Part shown: one piece after another, positions 1 to 8,470 of the stretch | Numbering within the stretch: position 1 is the first letter of the stretch | Layout of the letters: every line of letters starts with the position of its first letter | Source: Arthrobacter sp. SLBN-100 | GTDB lineage: Bacteria > Actinomycetota > Actinomycetes > Actinomycetales > Micrococcaceae | Direction: 5' to 3' | Assembly: GCF_006715305.1 (NCBI RefSeq) | Contig: NZ_VFMY01000001.1 | Location: 1,426,001 to 1,490,000 of the forward strand | DNA: 64,000 nucleotides | Made by a program: the position numbers and the translations under genes | The notes under the pieces: model-generated | Seen by the model: only the letters and a program-made list of their open reading frames with translations | Told to the model about the DNA's origin: nothing | The model's database searches: none

Positions 1-423
1 GTAGGAGCGGACAAACGGGTAGACGCAGAGCCACTCGGCCGGTGCCACGCCCCGGGAGTAGGCAGGAGTGTGGTTCTTGGCGAACTCCGCCTCGCGGTGC
101 ACACCCATGGCCGACCAGACAATCTCGGTTCCGGCGAAGAGCGTGCTGCGGCGGATGTCCCGGATTGCCTGCTGCAGGGCTTCAGGTTTCGGCCCGTGGA
201 GCCACACCATCACGTCAGCGTCTGCCCGCATGGCTGAAACGTCGTAGCTGCCGCGGTGTGTCACGCCGGCCTGCGCAAGCCGCTCCAGCAGGGCCTCGAA
301 ATCAGCGGCGGCACCAGCGCTGCGGATGAGGGTTTCAGAACGCTTGAAGACCGTCCAAAGCGTGAAAAACTGCTCAGCTGATTCTTCGGTTTTAGTGACA
401 GATTCGGCAGAAGTGTGGCTCAT
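1..423 (-). CDS. hemQ: Coproheme decarboxylase HemQ (partial, C-terminus outside window)
   Basis: The N-terminal 141 codons of a chlorite-dismutase-fold protein. HemQ converts Fe-coproporphyrin III (coproheme) to haem b by two oxidative decarboxylations, the last step of the coproporphyrin-dependent haem route of actinobacteria and firmicutes. The ATG is at 421-423 and the frame stays open to the window edge. The translated end, WLCVYPFVRSY, is the hallmark segment of actinobacterial HemQ, and FFTLWTVFKRS near residue 20 opens the fold. The catalytic core lies beyond the left edge. It is the distal visible gene of a minus-strand haem cluster (hemE, hemY, hemQ), separated from the preceding gene by 113 nt. 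No strong Shine-Dalgarno is visible before the ATG. Confidence 0.93.
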   Translation of the reverse strand, partial: MSHTSAESVTKTEESAEQFFTLWTVFKRSETLIRSAGAAADFEALLERLAQAGVTHRGSYDVSAMRADADVMVWLHGPKPEALQQAIRDIRRSTLFAGTEIVWSAMGVHREAEFAKNHTPAYSRGVAPAEWLCVYPFVRSY

Positions 424-536
424 GGTTACAAGTTTGCCCCTTCGTACCCGCCAAGTCGAAACCAGCAAGTTCTACAGAGCGTAGAAGTGCTTAAAGTCAC
501 ACGCGCGTCCGCTTTGCGGGAGCCCGGAGGCCGGTC

Positions 537-1562
537 CTAGGGATTCCGCAAGCGGAAAAAGACCAGTCCCGCAGCCCCTGCTACTCCCACCAGCCCCGAG
601 CCCAGCCATACCAGGGCGCTCTTCGGCTCCGGCTGCGCATTCAGCTTGACGCTGCTGGCTTGCGCGCCTCGGCTGTAGGAAGGGCTCCACCCCTGGTCGG
701 CCTGCGGCATGAAATAAAGCGGCATGGAGGCCGCCTGTCCGTGCGCTGCTGCCGCACTGGATGCTGCCGCTGCGCTTGTTTCGGTTCCGGATTGGCCTGC
801 GGCGATGCCCGGACCGTCCGCGGCCGTGGATCCTGCGGGGCCGGATTGCGGGGCTGTGGCGCCGGCCGGACCCGCCGGCGCTTCCTGCACGCCTGGGGGT
901 TGCATGCCGGGGGCAGCGGCGGCCGGAGTTCCTGCAGCAGGGATTCCCGCCGCGGATGATGCCGGGGCGGAAGCCCGGGCCGGGGCGGAGCCGGCAGCAA
1001 CCGGAGACGTTTCGGACGGTGCCGGGGCGGAGCCCGCAGGAGCGGACGTGGCTGGGCGGGTTGCCGTCGGAGTGCTGGAAGTCGGAGTGCTGGAAGTCGG
1101 AGCGCCTGCCGTCGGAACAGGTGATGGCGTGGCCGTGGTTGCCGGCGCCGGCGTGGAGCCGGGAGACAGGGTGGCGGCAATGGCCGGCAGAAGGGCTGAA
1201 GGGACTACGGAAGCAGAGACGGAGGCGGAAGCAGTGGGAGCGGGGCTGGCGCCTGCCCGACCGTTTCTGCCGGCGTTGGTGTTCTTGCCGGCGTTCTTGC
1301 CGGTGTTCTTGCCGGGCGAATCCTCGCGCGACTGGTCAGACTGGCGCTCCAGCTGAGCCACTACCGGGAGGGAGGCGGTGTCAACGGCCGGGGCCGCCGG
1401 GTCGCCGGGGTCTGCCGTTCCTTCCTTGGCTTGGGACGCCGGGACGCCTGTGGATAGAACCAGTACCGCTCCGATTGCCGCGGCTGCAGCGCCACGCCGG
1501 ATTCCCCCATGGATACCAGTCCGGGACATTGAAAGCTCGGACTTGTTTTGAAGCATAGTCAT
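537..1562 (-). CDS. Mucin-like Ala/Pro/Thr/Ser-rich membrane-anchored protein, unknown function
   Basis: About 341 residues. A basic N-terminus and hydrophobic stretch (AAAAAIGAVLVLSTGVPASQA) form a signal peptide. A Lys/Asn/Gly patch (KNTGKNAGKNTNAGRNG) follows, then about 200 residues almost entirely of Ala, Pro, Ser, Thr and Gly, including TSSTPTSSTPT, then a single C-terminal membrane helix (ALVWLGSGLVGVAGAAGLVFF) ending in RLRNP. The plan resembles an LPXTG surface protein, but there is no LPXTG motif. The start is uncertain: ATG 1562 lies 6 nt after a TAGTTA box (1574-1569), while GTG 1568 and ATG 1556 are alternatives. Long open frames exist on the opposite strand, but only this frame has signal-peptide and anchor logic. 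It sits between hemY and hemQ on the same strand. Low complexity prevents a family assignment. Confidence 0.6.
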   Translation of the reverse strand: MTMLQNKSELSMSRTGIHGGIRRGAAAAAIGAVLVLSTGVPASQAKEGTADPGDPAAPAVDTASLPVVAQLERQSDQSREDSPGKNTGKNAGKNTNAGRNGRAGASPAPTASASVSASVVPSALLPAIAATLSPGSTPAPATTATPSPVPTAGAPTSSTPTSSTPTATRPATSAPAGSAPAPSETSPVAAGSAPARASAPASSAAGIPAAGTPAAAAPGMQPPGVQEAPAGPAGATAPQSGPAGSTAADGPGIAAGQSGTETSAAAASSAAAAHGQAASMPLYFMPQADQGWSPSYSRGAQASSVKLNAQPEPKSALVWLGSGLVGVAGAAGLVFFRLRNP

Positions 1563-1666
1563 CGACACTAACTATTTTGCGAGGCGAATTGAAAGCCGGT
1601 GAAGTCTGGAGTGGCAGCCTGAAAAGGCCGGCTCAGCTGCATCACCGCGTTGACCAGCAACGACGT

Positions 1667-3088
1667 TCAGCCAGCCAGCTTCCGGATCTGCTCCTTTGTG
1701 TCCGATACCACTGCGGCGAGCCCGTTGCCGGCCACCCAGCCGCCCACCAGAGCCAGGCCCCCGGCCGCGTTGCAGGCTTCCCGGATTGCGGTCACCCGTG
1801 CACGGTGCCCGACCGCGGCAAACGGCAAGGATCCGGGCCACCGGACAACGTCCCAGTCCACAACGTCCTGCCGGCTGATGCCAGCGCCCAGCAGTGCAGA
1901 GGCATCAATCAGCGAGGCGGCCAGGAGATCGTCGTCAGTATCTGGGCCGGCAGGCTGGCTGCCGGCACCATCAACGCGTCCGTAGGAGAGCCGGAGGACA
2001 TGGCGTCCTGGACCTGCGGCTTCCGCGAGCCAGTCCCACTTGCCCGTTGCGTGGGTCAGGGCCTTCGCCCGGATGCCGGGGGTTTGCGGCGCCACGAGGA
2101 TGCCTGTGCCGCGCGGGCGGCTGTCCAGGGCGGGCTTGTCCAGAACCAGGGTGACAAGCTGCACGTCCGGCCCGGAGCCCGGCTTCTTGCCCGCGATCGC
2201 GGGCACGGCTGCCTCCAGCAGCCCGACGGCGGCCGGGCCATCCACTGCAACTACCAGCAGGCCGGCGTCGTACGTTTCTCCGGCGGCGCCAACCCGCCAT
2301 CCCTCGGCGATACGGGCCACCGACGACGCAGGCGTGCCGGACAGGAGCGTGACGCCCCGGGCGCGAAGCTCGCTGACCAGTGCGCCCACCAGTGTGTGCA
2401 TGCCGCCTTCCAGGCCGGCGACGGCGGAGCCGGCCTTGGCGGGTCCGGCGCCGTTTCGCCGTTGGGCGGCTACGGCGGCGGCCAGTGAGCCGTGCTTGCG
2501 GAGTCCTGCGCGGAGTCCCGGCGCCACCATGTCGACGTCGAGAAGCGCGGGGTCAGCTGAGTGGACGCCTCCTACTACCGGCTCCACCAGCCGCCCGAGG
2601 ACCCGCCCGCCCATCCTGGCCTTGACCAGCGCGGCTACGCTGACAACGTCCGCGGCCGCGCCTACGGATGCCGGAAGGATCCTGTCCAGCGATGCCCGCA
2701 GGGAGCCAAGCAGGCCCAGGGAGCGGCGCACTTCGGGGTCCCAGGGGTTGGCCGGGATCCCCAGGACACCGGTTTTGGGAAGTTCGCGCGGGCCCTCCGG
2801 GAGCTGCACCCAGGCGCCGCCTGGCCGGGGCTGGACGATCCTGCCCGAAAGGCCCAGTTCGCGGGCAAGGGCGGCGACGGCGTCGGAGCGGGTGGCGAAG
2901 GATTCGGCACCGCTGTCCAGGGTGAGGCCGGCCACCACGTGGCTGCCTACGCAGCCGCCCCATTCCGTGCCCGCTTCCAGGACGGTGACCCGGTGTCCGG
3001 CAGCGGCAAGTTCCCGGGCGGACAGGAGTCCCGAGATCCCCCCGCCCAGCACCAGGGCGGATACTGTTCCGGCCGGGTTGGTGTCCAC
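1667..3088 (-). CDS. hemY: Protoporphyrinogen/coproporphyrinogen III oxidase (HemY/CgoX type)
   Basis: A 473-residue FAD flavoprotein that removes six electrons from coproporphyrinogen III (or protoporphyrinogen IX) using oxygen. The N-terminus has the Rossmann dinucleotide motif LVLGGGISGLLSARELA followed by VTVLEAG, and the C-terminus has the second FAD segment ALVGGWVAGNGLAAVV. Length fits the soluble HemY family. With hemQ downstream, coproporphyrinogen is the likelier substrate (CgoX); this is inferred from the pathway. It starts with GTG at 3088 only 3 nt after the hemE stop, so the two are almost certainly co-transcribed and translationally coupled. Arthrobacter-type annotations often call it hemG. 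Confidence 0.93.
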   Translation of the reverse strand: MDTNPAGTVSALVLGGGISGLLSARELAAAGHRVTVLEAGTEWGGCVGSHVVAGLTLDSGAESFATRSDAVAALARELGLSGRIVQPRPGGAWVQLPEGPRELPKTGVLGIPANPWDPEVRRSLGLLGSLRASLDRILPASVGAAADVVSVAALVKARMGGRVLGRLVEPVVGGVHSADPALLDVDMVAPGLRAGLRKHGSLAAAVAAQRRNGAGPAKAGSAVAGLEGGMHTLVGALVSELRARGVTLLSGTPASSVARIAEGWRVGAAGETYDAGLLVVAVDGPAAVGLLEAAVPAIAGKKPGSGPDVQLVTLVLDKPALDSRPRGTGILVAPQTPGIRAKALTHATGKWDWLAEAAGPGRHVLRLSYGRVDGAGSQPAGPDTDDDLLAASLIDASALLGAGISRQDVVDWDVVRWPGSLPFAAVGHRARVTAIREACNAAGGLALVGGWVAGNGLAAVVSDTKEQIRKLAG

Positions 3089-3091
3089 GTT

Positions 3092-4186
3092 TTACTCCGG
3101 AGCGATGGAGTGGATGAGCTCTACAACCCGGGTCAGGACGGCAGGGTCGGTTTCCGGAGGGACGCCGTGCCCGAGGTTAAGGACGTGGCCCGGTGCCGCT
3201 GCGCCGGCTTTGATGACTTCGCGGACGTGGGCCTCGAGGATCTTCCACGGGGCCGACAGCAGGGCGGGGTCGATGTTGCCCTGGAGCGGAACGGAGCCGC
3301 CCAGCCGGCGGTTGGCTTCATCCAGCGGAAGGCGGTAGTCAACACCCACCACGTCAACGCCCACATCACGCATGGCCACCAGGAGCTCGGAGGTACCGGT
3401 GCCGAAGTGGATAAGCGGCGCGCCCAGGTGCCGCACGTGGTCAAGGGCGCGGGCGGATGCCGGCGCCACATACCTGGTGTAGTCGGCCAGGCCCAGGGAA
3501 CCTGCCCACGAGTCGAAGAGCTGCCCTGCCGAGGCGCCGGCCTCCAGCTGGGCCTGCAGGAACATCCCGGACGCATCGGCGGCCCAGCGGGCCAGCGCGC
3601 TCCAGGTTTCGGGGTCGGCATGCATCATGGTCCGCGGGCCGAGGTGGTCGCGGGACGGCTTGCCTTCCACCATGTAGGCCGCCAGGGTGAAGGGGGCGCC
3701 GGCGAAGCCGATCAGGGGTGTTGCGCCGAGTTCGGCGACCGTGAGGCGCACAGCCTCGCGAATGGGTTCCAGGGCTTCCCAGGTCAGCTGCGGCAGGGCG
3801 GCAACGTCGGCCGCCCTCCGCACGGGCTTGTCCAGGACCGGTCCCACGCCCGGGACGATGTCCACGCCCACCCCCGCCAGCTTCAGGGGAATAACGATGT
3901 CCGAAAAGAAGATGCCGGCATCCACGTCATGCCGGCGGACGGGCTGGAGCGTGATCTCCGAGGCGAGTTCCGGCCGGAGGCAGGAGTCCAGCATGGCGAT
4001 GCCCTCGCGGACCTTGAGGTACTCGGGAAGCGAGCGCCCGGCCTGCCGCATGAACCAGACGGGGCGCCGCGACGGCTTTCCACCCCGGTAGGCCGTAATC
4101 AGTGGCGAGTCTGTGGTGCGGCCGTCCACCAGGGGATGGTCTGCAGCGAGGGCACCGGCAGCGGACATGGCAGGGCTGGAAGTCAT
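3092..4186 (-). CDS. hemE: Uroporphyrinogen decarboxylase
   Basis: A 364-residue cytosolic enzyme that converts uroporphyrinogen III to coproporphyrinogen III. Signatures are RPVWFMRQAGRSLPEY at residues 41-56 (substrate-binding Arg residues) and GFAGAPFTLAAYMVEG in the second conserved block. The open frame extends upstream to 4237, but ATG 4186 (MTSSPAMS) gives the family length and avoids a hydrophobic extension atypical of HemE. It is first in the minus-strand haem cluster and is divergent from hemA across a 157-bp region that holds a perfect 14-bp inverted repeat. Confidence 0.96.
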   Translation of the reverse strand: MTSSPAMSAAGALAADHPLVDGRTTDSPLITAYRGGKPSRRPVWFMRQAGRSLPEYLKVREGIAMLDSCLRPELASEITLQPVRRHDVDAGIFFSDIVIPLKLAGVGVDIVPGVGPVLDKPVRRAADVAALPQLTWEALEPIREAVRLTVAELGATPLIGFAGAPFTLAAYMVEGKPSRDHLGPRTMMHADPETWSALARWAADASGMFLQAQLEAGASAGQLFDSWAGSLGLADYTRYVAPASARALDHVRHLGAPLIHFGTGTSELLVAMRDVGVDVVGVDYRLPLDEANRRLGGSVPLQGNIDPALLSAPWKILEAHVREVIKAGAAAPGHVLNLGHGVPPETDPAVLTRVVELIHSIAPE

Positions 4187-4230
4187 GCCTTCGATTGTGC
4201 CCAAAAACAGCAGTAAAAGATAACGGCAGG

Positions 4231-4265
4231 CTGCCACGGCAGGGCCCCGTCCCCTGCCGTGGCAG
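4231..4265. promoter_or_regulatory. Perfect 14-bp inverted repeat between divergent hemE and hemA
   Basis: The left arm CTGCCACGGCAGGG at 4231-4244 pairs exactly with the right arm at 4252-4265 around a 7-nt loop. Both neighbouring genes point away from it, so it is not placed to terminate either. A regulator site or an mRNA leader structure for hemE is possible. The binder is unknown. Confidence 0.5.
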
Positions 4266-4303
4266 GAATCACAGGGCCAACTGGCACCTCCCGCGCCGGA
4301 CAG

Positions 4304-4343
4304 TTGTTCTACCGAGGAACGAAAAAGCTATGATTGACCTGTT
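4304..4343 (+). promoter_or_regulatory. hemA promoter, probably leaderless
   Basis: A TATGAT -10 box at 4329-4334 lies 9 nt before the GTG start at 4344. A weak TTGTTC at 4304-4309 could be the -35 with a long 19-nt spacer. A leaderless or near-leaderless transcript follows. GAGGAAC at 4314-4320 is too far from the start to be a ribosome site. Confidence 0.6.
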
Positions 4344-5669
4344 GTGGTTCTTTTCTCATTGGTGGCGTCACACGCCGATATCGATCTTGAGACCGTTGCT
4401 CATTTGAGCAACGGTGCCTCCGGGATCGCCACATCCGCCCTCTCGGAGTCGCCGGCAGTGACGGGTGCGGTTGTCCTTGCCACCTGCAACCGGTACGAAA
4501 TCTACGGCGAAGCCTCCCACCCGGACGATGTCGAGGCTGCCCGGGCCGCCCTGGTTGCCCGGATCAGCGAAGCCAGCGGACTGGGTGAGCCCCTCGTCTC
4601 CCGCTCCTTCAGCACCCGCACCGGCCCGGAAGTCACCCAGCACCTGTTCGCCGTCAGCGCCGGACTGGACTCGGCCGTCGTCGGCGAACGCGAAATCGCA
4701 GGCCAGGTACGCCGCGCGCTCATCACAGCGCAGCACGAGGGCACCGCCAGCTCGGGACTCGTCCGGTTGTTCCAGGCCGCATCCAAAACGGCCAAGGACG
4801 TGGGCGCCCAGACCGCCCTCGGCTCCAGGGGCCTGTCCATCGTTTCTGTCGCCCTCGATCTGGCAACTGATCTTTCCGAGAATCCTGACTGGTCCACCAA
4901 GAAAGTGGTGGTCTTCGGGACCGGCGCCTACGCCGGCGCCACCATGGCGCTGCTGCGCGAACGCGGCTGCACCGATATCTCCGTCTTCTCCTCCTCCGGC
5001 CGCGCCGAAGGCTTCGTGGCCACCCGCGGCGGCACCGCCCTGGACGCGGACTCGCTCCGCCCGGCGGTGGCTGCCGCGGACGTGATGATCGGCTGCAGCG
5101 GTTCGGACACCCGCGTTGAGGCCGACGAACTGGCGACGGTCCGCGCGGATTCGCCCCAGCCGCTGATCGCCATCGACCTGGCCCTCACCCATGATTTTGA
5201 CCCCGGCGTCGGGGAGTTGGACGGCGTAGAGCTGCTGACCCTGGAGTCCGTGCGCCTCGCTGCACCGCAGGAACAAGCTGAATCCCTGGTCCAGGCAAGC
5301 GGCATCGTCAGCGGCGCTGCCAAGGCTTTCGAACAGGAGCGGGAGGCCCGGTCGGTGGACTCGGCGATTGTTGCCCTGCGGCGGCACACGATGAACGTGC
5401 TGGACGTGGAGATGGAAAAAGTCCGTGCCCGTCACGGCTGCACCGCTGCTGCGGAAGAAGTCGAGTTCGCACTCCGCCGCATGGTCAAGCAACTGCTGCA
5501 CGTCCCCACGGTCCGTGCCCGCGAACTGGCGGCGAACGGCCAGCAGGACGAGTACGTGGCTGCCCTCGAGGCCCTCTACGGCATCACCGTGGAGCAGCCG
5601 GCGGCGCCTGCGGTCCCCCAGGCGGAGTGCCCTGTGGACCACAGCGACAGCCGCCGCGAAACGGCCTGA
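4344..5669 (+). CDS. hemA: Glutamyl-tRNA reductase
   Basis: A 441-residue NADPH enzyme that reduces glutamyl-tRNA(Glu) to glutamate-1-semialdehyde, the first committed step of C5 tetrapyrrole synthesis. The catalytic Cys48 is in [26 protein letters not shown] is the family signature, [14 protein letters not shown] near residue 190 binds NADPH, and a helical dimerisation tail completes the length. The GTG start gives VLFSLVASH, the conserved N-terminus. It stands alone on the plus strand: hemC, hemB and hemL do not follow, and a repeat array and a convergent gene come next. hemE diverges upstream. Confidence 0.96.
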   Translation: MVLFSLVASHADIDLETVAHLSNGASGIATSALSESPAVTGAVVLATCNRYEIYGEASHPDDVEAARAALVARISEASGLGEPLVSRSFSTRTGPEVTQHLFAVSAGLDSAVVGEREIAGQVRRALITAQHEGTASSGLVRLFQAASKTAKDVGAQTALGSRGLSIVSVALDLATDLSENPDWSTKKVVVFGTGAYAGATMALLRERGCTDISVFSSSGRAEGFVATRGGTALDADSLRPAVAAADVMIGCSGSDTRVEADELATVRADSPQPLIAIDLALTHDFDPGVGELDGVELLTLESVRLAAPQEQAESLVQASGIVSGAAKAFEQEREARSVDSAIVALRRHTMNVLDVEMEKVRARHGCTAAAEEVEFALRRMVKQLLHVPTVRARELAANGQQDEYVAALEALYGITVEQPAAPAVPQAECPVDHSDSRRETA

Positions 5670-5694
5670 CCGCCCACCGCCCCACCGCCCGGCA

Positions 5695-5860
5695 ACGCTC
5701 TCTCACTTACTGCACCCTTTTAGGCGACGCTCTCTCACCTAATGCGCCTTTTCCACTGGCGCTCTCTCACTTGCTTAAGGAAAGTGAGAGAGCGTCCTTC
5801 AAAAATGTGCGTCAAGTGAGAGAGCGTCAATCAAAAGCACGCGTCAAGTGAGAGAGCGTC
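5695..5860. repeat. Six-copy GCTCTCTCAC repeat array, three direct and three inverted
   Basis: A 15-nt core near ACGCTCTCTCACTT starts at 5695, 5727 and 5758 on the plus strand and recurs in reverse orientation at 5781, 5814 and 5846. Steps within each half are 31-33 nt. The inner pair makes a 13-bp hairpin (about 5760-5794), and the outer copies can pair as a nested structure. It fills the space between convergent hemA and the ThiF gene, so it may also terminate both. The longer unit has a TTTT-containing spacer in most copies. It is probably a repeated-element family of this genus; other copies would lie outside the window. Confidence 0.85.
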
Positions 5861-5876
5861 GCAGTGGGCCAACCGG

Positions 5877-7076
5877 TCAGTAGACGGGCTTGTGGGGTTC
5901 CACCTCGCGCACCCAGGCGAGGATCCCGCCGTCGAGGTGGCTGACCCGCTGGTAGCCTGCCTGCTGCGCCGCGGCCAGCACGTTCGCCGAACGGGTCCCG
6001 CCCTTGCAGAGGAACACAATGTCCCTGTCCTGCGGGAGTTCATTCCATGCCTCGCCGGCAAGGATCCGTCCCTGCGGGATCAGCTTTGCCCCGTCGATCC
6101 GGACGATGTCGTATTCACCGGATTCCCGGACATCCACCAGCTCAAAGTCTTTCAGCCCCGCCTTCCGGGAGGCGAGCATGGTGGCCAGCTGGGTTGCCGT
6201 GACGGTGTGTTCGGTGTCCGAAGGTGCCGCCGGGGTGATGCCGCAGAAGGCCTCGTAGTCCGTCAGCTCCCTTATGGGCGCCGCCGCGGGGTCCTTCGAA
6301 ACGCGGATCTCGCGCCAGGTTCCGCCCAGGGCGTCAAACAGTGCCACGCGGCCCAGCAGTGAGCGCCCGACGCCGGTGATCAGCTTGACGGCCTCCGTCA
6401 CCATCAGCGACCCCACGGCGGCGCAGAGCATGCCGAACACGCCGCCCTCACCGCATGAGGGCACCGAGCCGGCGGGCGGCGCCTCAGGGTAGAGGTCGCG
6501 GTAGGTGGGACCGTGCTTTTCCCAGAAGACACTGACCTGGCCGTCGAACCGGAAGATGGAACCCCAGACGTAGGGCTTGCCCAGGATGGCTGCGGCGTCG
6601 TTCACCAGGTAGCGGGTGGCGAAGTTGTCCGCGCCGTCCAGGATCAGGTCGTAGCCGGCGAACAGCTCCAGGGCGTTGGCAGCATCGAGCCGGACGTTAT
6701 GCAGCCGGACGTCCACCAGGGGGTTGAGGGCGGCGATGGCGTCCCGTGCCGACTCGATCTTCGGCCGGCCCACATCCGCCACGCCGTGGATGACCTGGCG
6801 CTGCAGGTTGCTCAGGTCAACGGCGTCGTCGTCGATGATGCCCAGCGTTCCCACGCCCGCGGCAGCGAGGTAAAGCAGCGCCGGCGACCCCAGCCCGCCG
6901 GCGCCGATGACCAGCACCTTCGCGTTCTTGAGCCTCCGCTGCCCCAGCGCGCCGATCTCGGGAATGATGAGATGCCGCGAGTAGCGTTCCACCTCTGCGG
7001 GAGTGAGCTCACCTGCCGGTTCAACCAGCGGAGCCAGTGAAACTGTTGAAACATTTGCGGTGGATGTCGAAGCCAT
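5877..7076 (-). CDS. ThiF/MoeB-type adenylyltransferase fused to a rhodanese domain (MoeZ-like)
   Basis: A 399-residue fusion. The N-terminal E1-like domain (about residues 25-270) has the nucleotide loop VLVIGAGGLGSPALLYL, the DDD.VDLSNLQRQ block and ILDGADNFATRYLVND. The C-terminal rhodanese domain (about 300-399) has the active-site loop FLCKGGTRS. Such enzymes adenylate the Gly-Gly tail of small sulfur carriers (MoaD, ThiS, CysO) and then load sulfur as a thiocarboxylate. The thiS gene 3 kb away is a plausible partner; that is inference. The ATG at 7076 lies 5 nt after a TACATT -10 box (7087-7082). It is divergent from the tetR gene. Confidence 0.9.
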   Translation of the reverse strand: MASTSTANVSTVSLAPLVEPAGELTPAEVERYSRHLIIPEIGALGQRRLKNAKVLVIGAGGLGSPALLYLAAAGVGTLGIIDDDAVDLSNLQRQVIHGVADVGRPKIESARDAIAALNPLVDVRLHNVRLDAANALELFAGYDLILDGADNFATRYLVNDAAAILGKPYVWGSIFRFDGQVSVFWEKHGPTYRDLYPEAPPAGSVPSCGEGGVFGMLCAAVGSLMVTEAVKLITGVGRSLLGRVALFDALGGTWREIRVSKDPAAAPIRELTDYEAFCGITPAAPSDTEHTVTATQLATMLASRKAGLKDFELVDVRESGEYDIVRIDGAKLIPQGRILAGEAWNELPQDRDIVFLCKGGTRSANVLAAAQQAGYQRVSHLDGGILAWVREVEPHKPVY

Positions 7077-7160
7077 ACTTCAATGTATGCCCCGGGATAC
7101 CGCCGGGTCATATTACCCCGAAGTAGAGTGGGGGTAACTGCAAGGGAAAGAAGGACAACT

Positions 7161-7826
7161 GTGGTCCATGAAGCACGGGCCGGCCGCCCGTCCGCAGGCG
7201 AACCGCAAGCCGCCTCGCGCCCCGCCGGGCAACGGTCCGCCCGGCTTCCCAGGGACGAGAGACGCGCACAACTCCTTTCCGCAGCGCAGGAAGTTTTTGT
7301 GGCCAACGGCTACCACGGCGCGGCCATGGATGAGATCGCCGAGACTGCCCACGTCAGCAAGCCCGTCCTGTACCAGCACTTTCCTTCGAAGCGGGAGCTG
7401 TACCTGGCCCTGCTCGAAAGCCATCTGGCATCCCTGACCGACCTCATGCTCGGGGCACTGAACTCCACCACGGACAACGACGAACGGGTGCAGGCCGTCA
7501 TGCGGGCCTATTTCCAGTTCATTGCCAGCGATGACCAGGCCCACCGGCTGGTTTTCGAGTCGGACCTCATCAATGATCCCGATGTCAGCTCACGGCTGGA
7601 AACCTTCAACCGTACATTTGCCGATGCCATTGCCCGCGTCATCGCAGAGGACACCAAACTTCCGCACCTGGAGGCCGAGCTGCTGGGGCGCGGACTTGCC
7701 GGCATGGCCCAGGTCAGCGCCCGATACTGGCTCGAAACGGACGGCAACCTGGACCTCGATGTGGCGAGTGACCTCATCTACCGTTTAGCTTGGCGCGGAA
7801 TCTCTCGCTTCCCCAAAGAGTCCTAG
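7161..7826 (+). CDS. TetR/AcrR family transcriptional regulator
   Basis: 221 residues. After an Arg/Pro-rich tail of about 30 residues comes the TetR helix-turn-helix: RRAQLLSAAQEVFVANGYHGAAMDEIAE, then HVSKPVLYQHFPSKRELYLAL. The C-terminal ligand domain is typical in size. The frame opens at 7083, but GTG 7161 is preceded by GAAAGAAGGA and gives a normal length. It is divergent from the ThiF-rhodanese gene and precedes DUF3107 by 51 nt. Ligand and targets are not apparent. Confidence 0.88.
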   Translation: MVHEARAGRPSAGEPQAASRPAGQRSARLPRDERRAQLLSAAQEVFVANGYHGAAMDEIAETAHVSKPVLYQHFPSKRELYLALLESHLASLTDLMLGALNSTTDNDERVQAVMRAYFQFIASDDQAHRLVFESDLINDPDVSSRLETFNRTFADAIARVIAEDTKLPHLEAELLGRGLAGMAQVSARYWLETDGNLDLDVASDLIYRLAWRGISRFPKES

Positions 7827-7877
7827 ACTACAAATAAGATATAACCCGAGAAACGTGAACTGGCTGGGAGGCCCCCT

Positions 7878-8102
7878 GTGGAAATTAAGATCGGCGTGCA
7901 GAACGTTGCCCGCGAAATTGTGCTGGAGTCAAACGATGACGCAGACTCAGTGGCCAAGGTCGTCCAGGAAGCCATCAGCAACGGCGGCGACCTGCGCCTG
8001 AAGGATGACAAGGGACGCCTCATCATTGTTCCCGGCAAGGCACTGGCGTACGTGGAAATCGGTGCCGAAGAAGTCCGCCGCGTAGGTTTCGGCCAGTTCT
8101 AG
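7878..8102 (+). CDS. DUF3107 protein
   Basis: A 74-residue acidic protein (MEIKIGVQNVAREIVLES at the start, KALAYVEIGAEEVRRVGFG at the end), recognisable as the actinobacterial DUF3107 family (TB9.4-like in mycobacteria). It has no assigned function; homologues are small soluble proteins conserved in the phylum. The GTG start is preceded by GGGAGG. It lies 51 nt after the TetR gene and 41 nt before a small membrane protein, so a three-gene unit is possible. Confidence 0.85.
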   Translation: MEIKIGVQNVAREIVLESNDDADSVAKVVQEAISNGGDLRLKDDKGRLIIVPGKALAYVEIGAEEVRRVGFGQF

Positions 8103-8143
8103 CCCCCGACCTTCCACTAAGGCGAGCATTTCAGAGGAGGGCC

Positions 8144-8446
8144 ATGCTTTCGTTGACCATCGTGGTGCTGGTGACCGCCGCCGCAGGTTTCATCGTCTGG
8201 GCCAACGACAAACGCCACACCAAATACGGTGTTGGCGTGCCGGCCGGAGTTGCCGTGGCTGTGGGAGCGTTGAGCTGGATCATCCTGATGGCCGCAGGTT
8301 TCGGGTACCTTCCCGGGCTGACCTGGATGCCGTGGATCCTGCCCATGGTGCTCGGATCAGCAGCGGCGGTGGCGGCAGTCGTCTACCTGGGCCGCACCCG
8401 TGCCAAACGGGATCTGGAACGGCTCACGGCGGCGCTGAAGCTCTAG
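8144..8446 (+). CDS. Small three-helix membrane protein, unknown
   Basis: 100 residues with three hydrophobic segments: LSLTIVVLVTAAAGFIVWA near the N-terminus, GVAVAVGALSWIILMAAGFG in the middle, and MPWILPMVLGSAAAVAAVVYL before a basic tail (GRTRAKRDLERL). A strong GAGGAGGG ribosome site precedes the ATG. I do not recognise a family. It follows DUF3107 on the same strand and ends at a strong bidirectional hairpin. Confidence 0.75.
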   Translation: MLSLTIVVLVTAAAGFIVWANDKRHTKYGVGVPAGVAVAVGALSWIILMAAGFGYLPGLTWMPWILPMVLGSAAAVAAVVYLGRTRAKRDLERLTAALKL

Positions 8447-8470
8447 CCGGAAGAACACCATCAGGCACAT

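Noticed and set aside
724..1558. Plus-strand coding regions opposite the Ala/Pro-rich gene
   Set aside because: They lack signal, domain or promoter logic. The minus frame has a signal peptide and C-terminal anchor; open frames on both strands are expected in such GC-rich repetitive DNA.
2561..4216. 551-residue plus-strand frame across hemY/hemE
   Set aside because: It is the antisense shadow of two unmistakable haem enzymes, with no recognisable domain.
4314..4320. GAGGAAC as ribosome site for hemA
   Set aside because: It lies about 24 nt before the GTG and upstream of the TATGAT box, so it would not be in the transcript.
5695..5860. CRISPR array
   Set aside because: The repeats are only about 15 nt, the copies invert halfway, spacers are 17 nt and partly similar to each other, and no cas genes are present.
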